In this document: one piece after another, positions 54,371-63,678 of the stretch
Position numbering within the stretch: the first letter of the stretch is position 1
Layout: every line of letters begins with the position of its first letter
From: an uncultured Parolsenella sp.
GTDB lineage: Bacteria > Actinomycetota > Coriobacteriia > Coriobacteriales > Atopobiaceae
Length of the DNA stretch: 64,000 nt
NCBI GenBank assembly: GCA_934668375.1
Contig: CAKUNF010000008.1
Coordinates: 1 to 64,000, forward strand
Direction of reading: 5' to 3'
Notes under the pieces: generated by a model
Told to the model about the DNA's origin: nothing
What the model saw: the letters and a program-made list of their open reading frames with translations, nothing else
The model's database searches: none
Translations under genes and position numbers: made by a program

Positions 54371-57300
54371 ATGATTGAGATCAAGGACATCGCCAAGTCC
54401 TACAAGACCGGGGACTTCGTGCAACGAGCGCTCGATGGCGTCTCCATTTCGTTTCGCGAGAGCGAGTTCGTGGCCGTGCTGGGTCCCTCCGGCTCGGGCA
54501 AGACGACGTTCCTCAACATCCTTGGTGGCTTTGACCACGCCGATTCGGGCGACATCGTCGTGAACGGCGTCTCCACGAAGGACTACACGGACACGGACTG
54601 GGACACGTACCGCAACCACCGCATCGGCTTCGTGTTCCAGAGCTACAACCTCATCCCGCACCAGACGATCCTGCAGAACGTTGAGCTCGCGCTCACGCTT
54701 GCCGGCATCGACCGAGCCGAGCGTCGCGAGCGCGCCCGCGCGGCGCTCGAGCGCGTGGGCCTGGGCCAGCACGTGAACAAGCGTCCGGCCCAGCTCTCCG
54801 GCGGCCAGATGCAGCGCGTCGCCATCGCGCGAGCCCTCGTGAACGACCCAGAGATTGTGCTGGCGGACGAGCCCACGGGCGCCCTGGACACGGAGACGGG
54901 CATCCAGGTCATGAACTTGCTGGCAGAGGTGGCACAGGACCGCCTCGTCATCATGGTGACGCACAACCCCCAGCTCGCCGAGGACTACGCCACGCGAATC
55001 GTGCGCATCAAGGACGGCCAGGTCGTGGGTGACACGCGCCCCATCGAGCCGGCCGAGCTCGCCGTCCAGCGTGCCGCCGAGAAGGGCTCCGAGCAGCCGC
55101 GCCGCCGCTCGTCCATGGGCTTTCTCACGGCGCTTGCGCTCTCGGCCAACAACCTCATGACCAAGAAGGGCCGCACGGCCATGACGGCGTTCGCCGGCTC
55201 GATCGGCATCATCGGCATTGCGGCGATCCTGGCGCTCTCGAACGGCGTGAACGAGTACATCGCGCGCGTGGAGCAGGACACGCTGTCGAGCTACCCGCTC
55301 TCGATCGCCAAGCAGAGCTACGACATGTCCGGCATGCTCACGGGCGACGACTCGGGCGCGCAGGAGTCGGGCGACGTCACGGACGCGAGCGCCGTGGACA
55401 CGAGCCAGGCCATCCCGGAGGCCACGATCCTGCGCGACATGTTCGCGAGCGTGAAGTCCAACGACATGACGAGCTTCAAGTCCTGGCTCGACGCCGGCGG
55501 CGACGGCATCGCGGACGACGTGAACGCCATCCAGTACGACTACGGCATCAGCCCCATCGTCTACCGCGAGAACGGCGACGGCGCCGATCCCACGAAGCTC
55601 GTTCCCAACAGCATGACGCAGGTCTACGGCGGCGGTGCCTCGAGCGCGGCCATGGCGGGCACCATGATGTCGTCCAGCGCGAGCGCCTTCAGCGAGATGC
55701 TCGACGACCAGACCCTGCTCGACTCCCAGTACGACGTCGTGGCCGGCCGCTGGGCGAGCGCCCCTGACGAGGCGGTCCTCGTGCTGTCGAGCACGGGCAA
55801 GATCAGCGACTACACGCTCTACAGCATCGGCGTGCTCGACATCGACGAGATGAACGACCTCGTCTCGAGCGCCATGTCCGCGGACGGCGACGTCACCACG
55901 CCCGAGACGGACGTCAGCTTCACCTACGACGACGCGCTCAACACGAGCTTCAAGGTCCTGAGCCCGTCGGACGCCTACCGCAGAAACGACGAGACGGGCG
56001 GCTGGACCGACATGTCCAACGACGCCGACTACATGGCCTCCCAGGTCGCGAACGGGCTGGACCTCAAGATCGTGGGCGTCGTGAAGCCCAACGGGTCCTC
56101 GGACGCCAACGCGCTGCAGTCCGGCGTCAACTACACGCACGGCCTCACCGAGGAGCTCATGGCCCGCGCGGCCAACTCGGACATCGTGAAGCAGCAGCTC
56201 GCGAACCCCGACGTCGACGTGTTCACGGGCAAGACGTTCGACGAGCTGGCCGACGAGAGCAAGCAGGGCATGGACCTGTCGAGCGTGTTCTCCGTGGACG
56301 AGGCGGCGCTCAAGCGGGCGTTCTCGTTCGATGCCTCGGCGCTCAACCTGTCCGGCTTTGACATGGGCGGCCTCGACATGGGCAACGTCGAGATAGACCT
56401 GTCGGGGGTGGCGAGTGACGTCGACCTCGACAAGATCATGGCCGGCGCGCCCACACCCGACCTCTCCGGCGCCATCGACGGCGCGCTCACGCCCGAGCAG
56501 CTCCAGCAGCTCGAGGCGGGTGCCACGCAGCTGCTGAACGGCTTTCTCAAGTCCGACGAGTTCAAGGCCGTGCTCGACGAGTACCTCAAGGACCCCTCAG
56601 CCGGCCTCGACGCGAGCAAGCTTGCGGACGCGTTCGGTGCCTACGTCGCGAGCGATGCGGACGCGCAGCAGGTCATGGCCCAGATGAGGGCGCTTCTCGG
56701 CGATGCCGTCTCCGAGCGCCTTCAGCAGGTGCTCTCCGACTACGTCAAGAGCAGCCTCGCCCCCTATCTCGAGGGCGTGGTCTCCCAGCTCATGCAGCAG
56801 GTGGGCGAGGGCATCGCCGCGAGCGTGTCCGGCCAGCTCGAGGCGGCGCTCACGCAGGTCATGGCCGGCATGGGCGAGCAACTCGCGAGCGGCATGCAGA
56901 ACGCCTTCCACGTGGACGCGAGCGCGTTCGTGAGCGCCATCCACTTCAACATGACGGCCGAGGACCTCACGTCGCTCATGACGAGCTACGCCAACGCGAG
57001 CAGGCTCACCTACGACAACAACCTCACCACGCTGGGATACGCGGACGAGAGCGACCCCCAGTCCATCAAGATCTACCCCGTGGACTTCGACGCCAAGGAG
57101 CGCGTGCTGAGCCGCATCGATGCGTACAACGAGCAGGCCAAGGCGGCTGGGCAGGAGGACCGCGCCATCTCCTATACCGACTACATGGGCGTCATCATGG
57201 GCAGCGTGACCGACATCGTGAACATGATCTCGCTCGTGCTCATCGCGTTCGTGAGCATCTCGCTTGTGGTGAGCTCCATCATGATCGGCATCATCACCTA

Positions 57301-57628
57301 CATCAGCGTGCTCGAGCGCAAGAAGGAGATCGGCATCCTGCGTGCCATGGGCGCCTCGAAGAGCAACGTCGCGAACGTCTTCAACGCCGAGACGTTCATC
57401 GAGGGCCTCATCGCCGGCGTGTTCGCCATTGCCGTGGTGGTGGCCGTGTCGTTCCCGGTGAACGCGTGGGTCGAGGCCGCGCACAATGTGAGCAACATCA
57501 TGAGCCTGCCCGTGGGTGCCGCGCTTGGGCTCATCGTGATATCCGTGCTGCTCACGGTGATCGCGGGCCTGATTCCGTCCTTCTCGGCCGCAAGGCGCGA
57601 TCCCGTGGAGGCCCTCCGCAGCGAGTAG
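54371..57628 (+). CDS. MacB-like ABC exporter with fused ATPase and permease
   Basis: 1085 residues. The ATPase (1-225) shows [28 protein letters not shown] and MVTHN. The first permease segment lies near 268-290 ([17 protein letters not shown]). A very large extracytoplasmic region (about 295-935) follows, in which the stretch 690-860 is built of amphipathic helices ([20 protein letters not shown] and similar). Three C-terminal membrane segments carry the FtsX core with [19 protein letters not shown]. Fusion of the two parts is typical of MacB-type exporters of peptides or antimicrobials. It has only a weak ribosome site. A palindrome upstream suggests induced expression. Confidence 0.92.
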   Translation: MIEIKDIAKSYKTGDFVQRALDGVSISFRESEFVAVLGPSGSGKTTFLNILGGFDHADSGDIVVNGVSTKDYTDTDWDTYRNHRIGFVFQSYNLIPHQTILQNVELALTLAGIDRAERRERARAALERVGLGQHVNKRPAQLSGGQMQRVAIARALVNDPEIVLADEPTGALDTETGIQVMNLLAEVAQDRLVIMVTHNPQLAEDYATRIVRIKDGQVVGDTRPIEPAELAVQRAAEKGSEQPRRRSSMGFLTALALSANNLMTKKGRTAMTAFAGSIGIIGIAAILALSNGVNEYIARVEQDTLSSYPLSIAKQSYDMSGMLTGDDSGAQESGDVTDASAVDTSQAIPEATILRDMFASVKSNDMTSFKSWLDAGGDGIADDVNAIQYDYGISPIVYRENGDGADPTKLVPNSMTQVYGGGASSAAMAGTMMSSSASAFSEMLDDQTLLDSQYDVVAGRWASAPDEAVLVLSSTGKISDYTLYSIGVLDIDEMNDLVSSAMSADGDVTTPETDVSFTYDDALNTSFKVLSPSDAYRRNDETGGWTDMSNDADYMASQVANGLDLKIVGVVKPNGSSDANALQSGVNYTHGLTEELMARAANSDIVKQQLANPDVDVFTGKTFDELADESKQGMDLSSVFSVDEAALKRAFSFDASALNLSGFDMGGLDMGNVEIDLSGVASDVDLDKIMAGAPTPDLSGAIDGALTPEQLQQLEAGATQLLNGFLKSDEFKAVLDEYLKDPSAGLDASKLADAFGAYVASDADAQQVMAQMRALLGDAVSERLQQVLSDYVKSSLAPYLEGVVSQLMQQVGEGIAASVSGQLEAALTQVMAGMGEQLASGMQNAFHVDASAFVSAIHFNMTAEDLTSLMTSYANASRLTYDNNLTTLGYADESDPQSIKIYPVDFDAKERVLSRIDAYNEQAKAAGQEDRAISYTDYMGVIMGSVTDIVNMISLVLIAFVSISLVVSSIMIGIITYISVLERKKEIGILRAMGASKSNVANVFNAETFIEGLIAGVFAIAVVVAVSFPVNAWVEAAHNVSNIMSLPVGAALGLIVISVLLTVIAGLIPSFSAARRDPVEALRSE

Positions 57629-57662
57629 CGGGACATCGGGGACGGGTTCGTTTGCTCCATCC

Positions 57663-57699
57663 GGGGCGCTGTCGGCGAGGCTGCCGACAGCGCCCCTTT
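57663..57699 (+). terminator. Rho-independent terminator after MacB-like gene
   Basis: Perfect 14 bp stem GGGGCGCTGTCGGC / GCCGACAGCGCCCC with a 6-nt loop and TTT. It ends at the stop codon of the convergent EEP gene. Confidence 0.85.
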
Positions 57700-57700
57700 G

Positions 57701-58720
57701 CTACACCGTCAGCGTGGCGAGAAGCGCGGCGTGGTCGGAGCCGGGGATGGCGAGCGTCTGGAGGCCGGTTGCCGCGACGTCTGCGCTCGTGACCACGTGG
57801 TCGATGCCACAGAGCGCGGGCACGGCGCCGTTCGAGGGCCAGGTTGTCACGAGCCCCTGGCCGGCCTCGCGCGCGGCGTCGTGGAGCGTGGCGCCGCCTG
57901 CCTCACCCTCGCCGAGCATCGCGCGGAACGGCGCGTGGTCGTACGTGGCGTTGAAGTCGCCCATGAGCACGTAGGACGTGGCCGGGTCTGCGGCGACCCT
58001 CTCTCGCACGACGCCGAGCTCCTCGATGCTCCCGCGCCACAGGCCCCAGTAGCCCGGACCCGGCGAGCACGTGTGGACGGACACGACGCGCAGCCGCACC
58101 GTGGCGCCGCTCGGGCGCGTGACCTCGATGGTGCCCGCCGGCATGGCCGAGGCGGACGAGCCGATGTCGTCGCTGGCCACGTCTGTCAGCGGGTAGGCGC
58201 TCCACACGCCGTTGCCGTACACGCCGTCAGACGAGGAGCGCTCGGAGTGGGGGAGCAGCTCGTCGATGCCGGCGGCCTTGAGCCGCTCGACGAACTCAAC
58301 GGTGGTCTCCTGCAGCGTGAGTACCTGGACGTGCTGCTCGCGAACGGCGGCGACGATGTCCTCGGCGCTCGCGGCGCCCCTGTAGACGTTGCACGTCATG
58401 ACGCGAAGCGACACCGTGTCGCCGGCGGCCTGGATGCCCTCGACGCGGGGCGAGGGCGTGGCGAGCGGTGCCATCCACACAGCCTCGAGCGCAAGCGCGA
58501 TGACGGCCACGATGCGGACGATGCGGCGCCCCACGTGGCGGTGGCGCCAAGCACGCGGTGCGAGCGTGAGTGCGAGCGCAAGAACCGCCGTGGCGGCGTA
58601 CAGGGGCGTCACGGCGGTGATGACGGGAAGAAACGGCAGGTCGGAGATGCTGACGGGGAGCAGGCGTGCCACAACGCCCGCGGCCGTGAGCGCGGCAAGC
58701 AGCCAGGCTGCAGTGCGCAT
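57701..58720 (-). CDS. Membrane-anchored endonuclease/exonuclease/phosphatase family protein
   Basis: 339 residues. Three N-terminal membrane segments (about 4-22, 30-55, 66-84) anchor an extracytoplasmic EEP domain. The EEP motifs are VMTCNVYRG, LQET, VLMGDFNATYDH, CGIDHVV and GSDHAAL, so the metal and catalytic His/Asp/Asn set is complete. Members of this membrane-bound group may cleave phosphodiesters such as nucleic acids or lipid head groups. The choice cannot be made from sequence. GGAGGATG directly precedes ATG 58720. It is divergent from the small gene at 58853. Confidence 0.88.
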   Translation of the reverse strand: MRTAAWLLAALTAAGVVARLLPVSISDLPFLPVITAVTPLYAATAVLALALTLAPRAWRHRHVGRRIVRIVAVIALALEAVWMAPLATPSPRVEGIQAAGDTVSLRVMTCNVYRGAASAEDIVAAVREQHVQVLTLQETTVEFVERLKAAGIDELLPHSERSSSDGVYGNGVWSAYPLTDVASDDIGSSASAMPAGTIEVTRPSGATVRLRVVSVHTCSPGPGYWGLWRGSIEELGVVRERVAADPATSYVLMGDFNATYDHAPFRAMLGEGEAGGATLHDAAREAGQGLVTTWPSNGAVPALCGIDHVVTSADVAATGLQTLAIPGSDHAALLATLTV

Positions 58721-58776
58721 GTCATCCTCCTCGCGGTCGTTGTGTGTGCGCGTCTCTCGGACACCCAACTATGCCA

Positions 58777-58834
58777 CCGTTTGGGTACTCTTCACCCAAA
58801 CGGCAACGTCCCAAAAGTGTCAGTCACTTTTGGG
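58777..58834 (+). promoter_or_regulatory. Tandem hairpins in leader of the small coiled-coil gene
   Basis: The first stem is CCGTTTGGGT / ACCCAAACGG (58777-58803) and the second CCCAAAAGTG / CACTTTTGGG (58810-58834). The inner TTTGGG of the first could also pair with CCCAAA of the second, so alternative folds are possible. No T-run. Confidence 0.5.
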
Positions 58835-58852
58835 CATACGAGGGGAGCGCAC

Positions 58853-59269
58853 ATGCGGAGTGGCGAGCGACAGGCGCGGATTGGCGAGGCCATACGTGCC
58901 GCCAACGACGCGCTGGCTCATCTCGAGCGCGCGGCCGACCTTCTCGACGACGCGAGCCGCTGGGGTATGGTTGACATGCTGGGCGGAAGCTTCGCCACGA
59001 CGCTGCTCAAGCACCGCAAGATCGATGATGCACAGGACGAGGTGGACGCCGCCAAGCGGTCGCTGCGGTTCTTCGTGGGGCAGGCGGACGGCATCGAGGG
59101 CGTGGGCCTCAACGTGGAGCTCGGCGGGGTACTGCAGTTCTTCGACCTGTTCTGTGACAACATCATCAACGACCTGTTTGCCCAGCGGCGCATCAAGGAC
59201 TCGCAGCGTCGCGTTGACGAGGCGATCGCCGAGGTCACGCGCGTGCGAGACCAGCTCTGCCGGATGTGA
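58853..59269 (+). CDS. Conserved-looking helical protein of unknown function
   Basis: 138 residues, not recognised. It appears all alpha-helical, with heptad-like stretches at the N-terminus (EAIRAANDALAHLERAADLL) and the C-terminus (RRVDEAIAEVTRVRDQL). A more hydrophobic middle (VELGGVLQFFDLFCDNIINDL) lies between. No signal peptide or clear membrane segment. Codon use is normal for the window and AGGGGAG lies 7 bp before ATG 58853, so it is very likely a real gene. Its leader has the tandem hairpins above. Confidence 0.75.
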   Translation: MRSGERQARIGEAIRAANDALAHLERAADLLDDASRWGMVDMLGGSFATTLLKHRKIDDAQDEVDAAKRSLRFFVGQADGIEGVGLNVELGGVLQFFDLFCDNIINDLFAQRRIKDSQRRVDEAIAEVTRVRDQLCRM

Positions 59270-59278
59270 GCGCGGGAT

Positions 59279-59343
59279 GGTGACAGATTGACCCCGTCCC
59301 CAACTGTCATGGTGACGCTTGGGGACGGGGTCAATCTGTCACC
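59279..59343. repeat. Head-to-head pair of GGTGACA-bounded repeats
   Basis: Near-perfect 65 bp palindrome as at 27897, with TTGA-CCCCGTCCCCAA and its complement and an A/T change shared by both arms (AGATTGA / TCAATCT). The paired change suggests the stem is maintained. It fills the 94 bp gap between two convergent genes. Confidence 0.8.
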
Positions 59344-59363
59344 AGGCTGCCGCGGTGGCTCTC

Positions 59364-59801
59364 CTAGCGCATCACGTACATCGTCATCGTGGCCACGGCG
59401 AGCGGGCGGCCGTCCTGGTTGGTGAGCGTGACCTCGTTCACGATGGTCGTGCGGCCCCAGTGCAGCGCGCGCACGTCGATGTCCACCGTGTCTCCCGGCC
59501 AGCCGCCGTGTAGGTAGTTGATGGAGGCGTTCTGCGTCACGCAGTCCAGGCCATGCGAGAACACCAAGGCGCCGCTCGAGGCGTCGCACAGCGTGAACAG
59601 CCAGCCGCCGTGGGCAAAGCCGCGCGGGTTGAGCGCGTCGTCGGCGACGTGCGTGCGCAGGCGGATCTCGCGCGGCTCCACGCTCAGGAGCTCCATGTCT
59701 CCCAGGCAGCGCACCTCCTTGAAGTCCACGGGGAGGCGCTCCTCAAGCAGCTTGCGCTGCGCGTCGAGGGTTTGCTGGGACACGGGATTGCTGTCACTCA
59801 T
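59364..59801 (-). CDS. PaaI-type hotdog-fold thioesterase
   Basis: 145 residues. The hotdog signature NPRGFAHGGWLFTLCD holds the helix with the HGG turn, and TQNASINYLHGG and TTIVNEVTLTNQDGRPLAVAT supply the beta-sheet. Enzymes of this group hydrolyse acyl-CoA thioesters, often phenylacetyl- or 4-hydroxybenzoyl-CoA, and the substrate is not predictable. It lies 18 bp downstream of the GNAT gene on the same strand and is probably co-transcribed with it and the HelD-like gene. Confidence 0.88.
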   Translation of the reverse strand: MSDSNPVSQQTLDAQRKLLEERLPVDFKEVRCLGDMELLSVEPREIRLRTHVADDALNPRGFAHGGWLFTLCDASSGALVFSHGLDCVTQNASINYLHGGWPGDTVDIDVRALHWGRTTIVNEVTLTNQDGRPLAVATMTMYVMR

Positions 59802-59819
59802 GGGATGGTGCGTACCTTT

Positions 59820-60323
59820 CTAGAACGAGAGCTGGTAGGCCAGGCGGGGGTCGCCGTCGGCCAGATGGGTGATGCCGCAGTACGAGAAGCCGGCCTTGGC
59901 AACGAGGTGCTGCATGGTCTTGTTGTCCTCGTGCGTGTCGATGCGAATGTCATGCAGGCCGAGGCGCTCGGCGCGCGCCCGCGCAAACGCAACGATGCTC
60001 GCGAACACGCCGTGGCCGGTGCCGTCGCTTGCGACGCGGTGAATCGTGACGTAGGGCGCGTCGTTGGGCCATGCGCCGTCATAGATGCGCGCGTAGGTGG
60101 GGTCCGGCTCCGTATAGAGCGAGAAGGCAAAGTGCGGCTCATCGGCTTCGTCCACGCCCACGAGGCAGGCGCCGGCGCGGACGGTCTCGGCGATCTCATC
60201 GTGCGTGGGGCGGCCGTCTCCCCACTGGGTTGGGTTGCCGTTCTCGGCCATGAAGCGGCGGGCCGCGGCGTAGATGCGCTCGAGCGCGTCCAGGTCGCCG
60301 GTCGTGGCGGTGCGAATCTGCAA
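59820..60323 (-). CDS. GNAT family N-acetyltransferase
   Basis: 167 residues. The GNAT fold is seen as IRTATTGDLDALERIYAAARRFM at the start and APYVTIHRVASDGTGHGVFASI, where the acetyl-CoA loop is. IRIDTHEDNKTMQHLVAKAG with FSYCG follows. The start is a TTG with AAAGGAG 6 bp upstream, and no ATG fits the N-terminus. The acceptor is unknown. It lies 18 bp after the HelD-like gene and 18 bp before the thioesterase gene, suggesting a three-gene transcript. Confidence 0.88.
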   Translation of the reverse strand: MQIRTATTGDLDALERIYAAARRFMAENGNPTQWGDGRPTHDEIAETVRAGACLVGVDEADEPHFAFSLYTEPDPTYARIYDGAWPNDAPYVTIHRVASDGTGHGVFASIVAFARARAERLGLHDIRIDTHEDNKTMQHLVAKAGFSYCGITHLADGDPRLAYQLSF

Positions 60324-60341
60324 GTCTGCTCCTTTCGCCTG

Positions 60342-62507
60342 CTAGGCGCTCACGAGGGGCGTGAGCTCGCCCTGGGCAAGCAACGTGACCTCGTGCATCG
60401 CGCGCGAGACGGCCGTGTAGAGGCGTCGGCGCGCGAGCGGGGTGTCCGGGTAGGTCTCGGCGCTGGCATCCGGAATGATGACGTGGTCGAACTCGAGGCC
60501 CTTGGCTAGCCGCAGCGACATGAGCACGACGCCCGCCGCGGGCAGCTCGCGGTCGTTCTTGATGACGTCTGCGGTGTCGCCGAGCTGCTTGGCAAGCCAG
60601 CTCACGGCGCCGTCGTCTGCCGCCACCACGGCCGTGAGGCCCTCGGCGTCGTGTGCCGCGGAAACCTCGGCGCGCAGGGCGTCAAGGAACGCGTCGCGGT
60701 CTGGCAGCGCCTCGATGCGCGGTGCCACGCCGGAGCGGTGCACGCTCGCGAGCTTCACGGGCTCGTCGTGCTCCACGAGGCCGCTGAACAACGCCGTGAT
60801 CTCTGGGCTGGAGCGGTAGCTCGTGAGCAGGCGGCACACGTCGACGTGCCCGTGCGTGCGGCAGAACAGCTCGCGGATCTGCGCAAAGCTCGCCGTGCCC
60901 TCGCGGATGGCCTGGTGCTCGTCTCCGAGCATGAGGAAGTGCGCGCGGGAGAAGTGGCGGGCGAGCACCATGAGCTGTGCCACCGTGTAGTCCTGGACCT
61001 CGTCGATCATGACGTAGCGCGCGTCCGTGTCGCCGCGACCAGTCACGAGAAGTCGCAGGTAGAGCCATTCGCTGGCGCTCACGCTTGGCTTGTTGAGCAT
61101 GCGCATGGCAATGCGGTCCAGGCGAAGCCACGTCAGGCGGTCAATCTCGTCATGCGCGGCGGCAAAGCGCTGCTCGAGCCAGCGGCGCGTGAGCGCGGCC
61201 GTCTCCTGCTCGTTCTCGGGGCTGACCGTCTCGCCAAAGAAGCGCACCTGGTCGTCCACGTCCAGGCCGAGCATCTCCTCCTGGAGCTCCTCGTCCTTGG
61301 CCATGCTCGCGATGCGGCGGTTCACGCGGTCGTGCAGGTCGTCGGTGACGAGTGCGCAGAAGCGCGGGCCCACGCCAAAGCGTGCGAACTTGTCCACGGC
61401 GCCCTCGACCTGGTTGGCCTTGAGCAGCACCGTGTCTCCCACGCGAATCTCTCGCAGGTCGGAGACCGTGAGGAAGAGCGACCCCATGCCCGCCTCGAGT
61501 GCCTCGAGGCTCGCGGGATCCGTGTCCACGCCGAGATCTCGACCGCCGGCACCCTGGGCCTCGCAGAAGTCGCGCCAGGTGTAGACCTGCGGGTTTGCCT
61601 CACCCATGGACGGCAGGACGTTGTCGATGTAGTGCTCGAACACGGCGTTGGGGCCAAAGAGGTGCACCTGGCTGGGGGAGAGCGTCTCGCGCTCGCGGTA
61701 GAGGAGAAACGCTATGCGCTGGAGCATGACCGACGTCTTGCCCGAGCCGGCGATGCCGTTCACGAGAAGCGCGGGGACGTCCTCGTGGCGGACGACCTCG
61801 TTCTGCTCGCGCTGGATCGTGGCCGTGATGTCCTTGAGCTTCTCGGAGTGGTGGCGGCGCAGCGCCCCCAGCAGCAGCGAGTCCTCGATGGCGATCGTGG
61901 TGTCGAAGTAGGTGTTGAGGTGGTTGCGCGTTATGTCGAACTGGCGGCGAAGCTCGAGGTCAACGGTGCGTGTGCGACCGTTGACGGTGTAGCTCGTCTG
62001 GCCGTTCTCCTGGTTGTAGTACGTCTCGGCGACGGGGTTGCGCCAGTCCACGATGAGCGGGCGGCTGCGCTCGTCGGTCATTCCGGCGGCGCCGATGTAG
62101 ACGTCGCGGGCGGGGCGGTCGGGCGCCATCTTGAGGCGGACCTTGGCAAAGTAGGGCTGGCGCAGGAGCAGCAGCAGGCGGCGTAGCTTGTCGACGGAGA
62201 AGTCGTGGTACTGGTTGTAGGCGTCGATGACGGAGTTGAGCGTCTCGATGGCGGCGAGCGTCTCCATGACCTCGTCGGCCGCGCCGCCGAAGTCCGGGCG
62301 AATCTCGTCCGACAGCGCGCGCAGGTCTGCGGCGGCGCCCTCGTGGCCGTGCTCGAGCTCGGCGGCGAGCTCGTCTCGCATGGCGGAGAGCTTTGCGTAG
62401 ATCTCATCGAGGTGGGCCTGCTCCTCGATGAGCACCGGGTCTTGCTCGTCGATGGTGCCGGCGGCGTCAACGCCGGTGTCTAGCTGCACTTTGTTGGTGT
62501 CGCTCAT
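60342..62507 (-). CDS. HelD-like UvrD/Rep-type ATPase
   Basis: 721 residues. A helical N-terminal arm (about 20-110) is followed by the N-terminal domain with DRSRPLIVDWRNPVAETYY-type sequence. A superfamily I core has Walker A GIAGSGKTS near residue 250 and Walker B MIDEVQDYT. The C-terminal motifs are SLRLAKGLEFDHV and YTAVSRAMHEV. HelD binds RNA polymerase and uses ATP to release it from stalled complexes, and some versions confer rifampicin tolerance. ATG 62507 is chosen for the family-like N-terminus, although its ribosome site is weak and distant. Confidence 0.88.
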   Translation of the reverse strand: MSDTNKVQLDTGVDAAGTIDEQDPVLIEEQAHLDEIYAKLSAMRDELAAELEHGHEGAAADLRALSDEIRPDFGGAADEVMETLAAIETLNSVIDAYNQYHDFSVDKLRRLLLLLRQPYFAKVRLKMAPDRPARDVYIGAAGMTDERSRPLIVDWRNPVAETYYNQENGQTSYTVNGRTRTVDLELRRQFDITRNHLNTYFDTTIAIEDSLLLGALRRHHSEKLKDITATIQREQNEVVRHEDVPALLVNGIAGSGKTSVMLQRIAFLLYRERETLSPSQVHLFGPNAVFEHYIDNVLPSMGEANPQVYTWRDFCEAQGAGGRDLGVDTDPASLEALEAGMGSLFLTVSDLREIRVGDTVLLKANQVEGAVDKFARFGVGPRFCALVTDDLHDRVNRRIASMAKDEELQEEMLGLDVDDQVRFFGETVSPENEQETAALTRRWLEQRFAAAHDEIDRLTWLRLDRIAMRMLNKPSVSASEWLYLRLLVTGRGDTDARYVMIDEVQDYTVAQLMVLARHFSRAHFLMLGDEHQAIREGTASFAQIRELFCRTHGHVDVCRLLTSYRSSPEITALFSGLVEHDEPVKLASVHRSGVAPRIEALPDRDAFLDALRAEVSAAHDAEGLTAVVAADDGAVSWLAKQLGDTADVIKNDRELPAAGVVLMSLRLAKGLEFDHVIIPDASAETYPDTPLARRRLYTAVSRAMHEVTLLAQGELTPLVSA

Positions 62508-62674
62508 GAATGGGTGCTGCCTTCCGCTCGCGGGTGCGCTCAAAAACGTGGCTATCAACTTTAGCGCACCTGCGGGCGGCCATGTGTTGCGCAGGTGTGA
62601 AGCATGGGCCGCGGCGTCTGCGCCCGCATGGGACGGATGCGGCAGGCTTCCGGGGACGCGGCCTGTGCCCGCGG

Positions 62675-63175
62675 CTACTCCACCTTGGGGCCGCGGACGA
62701 ACCAGAGCAGCTCCGCGCCCGCGGCTGCGTGCCGCGGCGAGCCGGCAAGGTGCACTGCGGCGACCGACCCGGGGGCAAACGAGAGGTCGACGCCCGTGAG
62801 GTCCGCGAGCTCGTCCTCCATGAACGGGATGTGCCCCACGGCCACGATGCAGGCGCCATCGGGCGTTTGCTCGAGGAGCGTTTGGAAGGCGTCGTCATCC
62901 TGTTCGAGCAGGCAGGGAAGCTCGCGGGTCGCACCGATCTTGACGCCGCTGCGGACGAGTGCGCGGGACACCTGCGACGCCGTCTGGCGGGCGCGCAGGG
63001 CCGGGCTGACCCACAGCTCAGCGGATTCGGTGCCTCTGAGCAGCGAGAACGTGGTCTTGTAGGTGGCCTCGAGCGCCGCGGCCGCGCCGGGGACGAGCGC
63101 GCGGTCTGCGTCTTTGAGGCCCAGCCAGGGCTTCTCCGCCTTGCCGTGGCGTACGAGGATGAGCGTTCTTGCCAT
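62675..63175 (-). CDS. SixA-like histidine phosphatase
   Basis: 166 residues. The RHG motif is LVRHGKAE near residue 10, the Arg segment is SPALRARQTA, and the second His is in VAVGHIPFMEDEL. It belongs to the short branch-1 histidine phosphatases such as SixA, which act on phosphohistidine proteins or small phosphates. The start is preceded by GGAGG. It is followed by a 168 bp non-coding stretch before the HelD-like gene, in which nothing distinct was seen. Confidence 0.9.
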   Translation of the reverse strand: MARTLILVRHGKAEKPWLGLKDADRALVPGAAAALEATYKTTFSLLRGTESAELWVSPALRARQTASQVSRALVRSGVKIGATRELPCLLEQDDDAFQTLLEQTPDGACIVAVGHIPFMEDELADLTGVDLSFAPGSVAAVHLAGSPRHAAAGAELLWFVRGPKVE

Positions 63176-63335
63176 GTGGGCCTCCTATTTTGGTCGTTAT
63201 GGGGTCTTGTATTCCCATTTTTGTCTTGCGGGAGACGTGAGCGGTGCGCCGGCGGCATTCGTTTTCGCGCTCGCTTCCAAGTTGCGCGCCGCGTATCCGT
63301 CGGGGGCAGTTTGACGAATCTCGATGCGCTGCAGC

Positions 63336-63526
63336 TGTCATAAAACCAATCGAAAGTGCGACGAGTTGTCTGATGGGGCTCCCTCGTTTGCGATTCGACG
63401 GGTCTCCCTGTCCGGTGAGCTCGTGTTTCCGAACGATACTCGTAAACTGTTCGGAAAAAACAGCAGCTGTGCCGAGGCGCCGCTGGTGGCACGTACCCAA
63501 TCGCACTTTCGATTAATTTTGTGACA
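63336..63526. mobile_element. MITE-like element, copy 4 (191 bp)
   Basis: Left end TGTCATAAAACCAATCGAAA, right end inverted with TTTCGATTAATTTTGTGACA. The interior hairpin TTCCGAAC...GTTCGGAA is shared with copy 2. It lies in the 503 bp gap 63176-63678, which also holds the promoter at 63571. Confidence 0.8.
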
Positions 63527-63570
63527 AGACGGACGCAAAGATGCCCGAATGGGCCGCTTCATTCGGCCGC

Positions 63571-63599
63571 TTATGGGCGCTCGCGCAACGCGCTATAGT
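63571..63599 (+). promoter_or_regulatory. Candidate promoter for the nucleoid-associated protein gene
   Basis: TTATGG, 17 bp spacer, TATAGT, 80 bp upstream of the start at 63679. Confidence 0.5.
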
Positions 63600-63678
63600 G
63601 GATGCCCGCCTCCGGCCGCACGCGCGCATCCGTGCGACGGCCGGGCAATCGCACCCAAACCAGACCATGGAGGCACGC

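Noticed and set aside
57698..58852. 5' part of a 523-residue plus-strand frame
   Set aside because: It is antisense to the EEP gene. Only the last 138 residues, from ATG 58853 with AGGGGAG, are kept as a gene.
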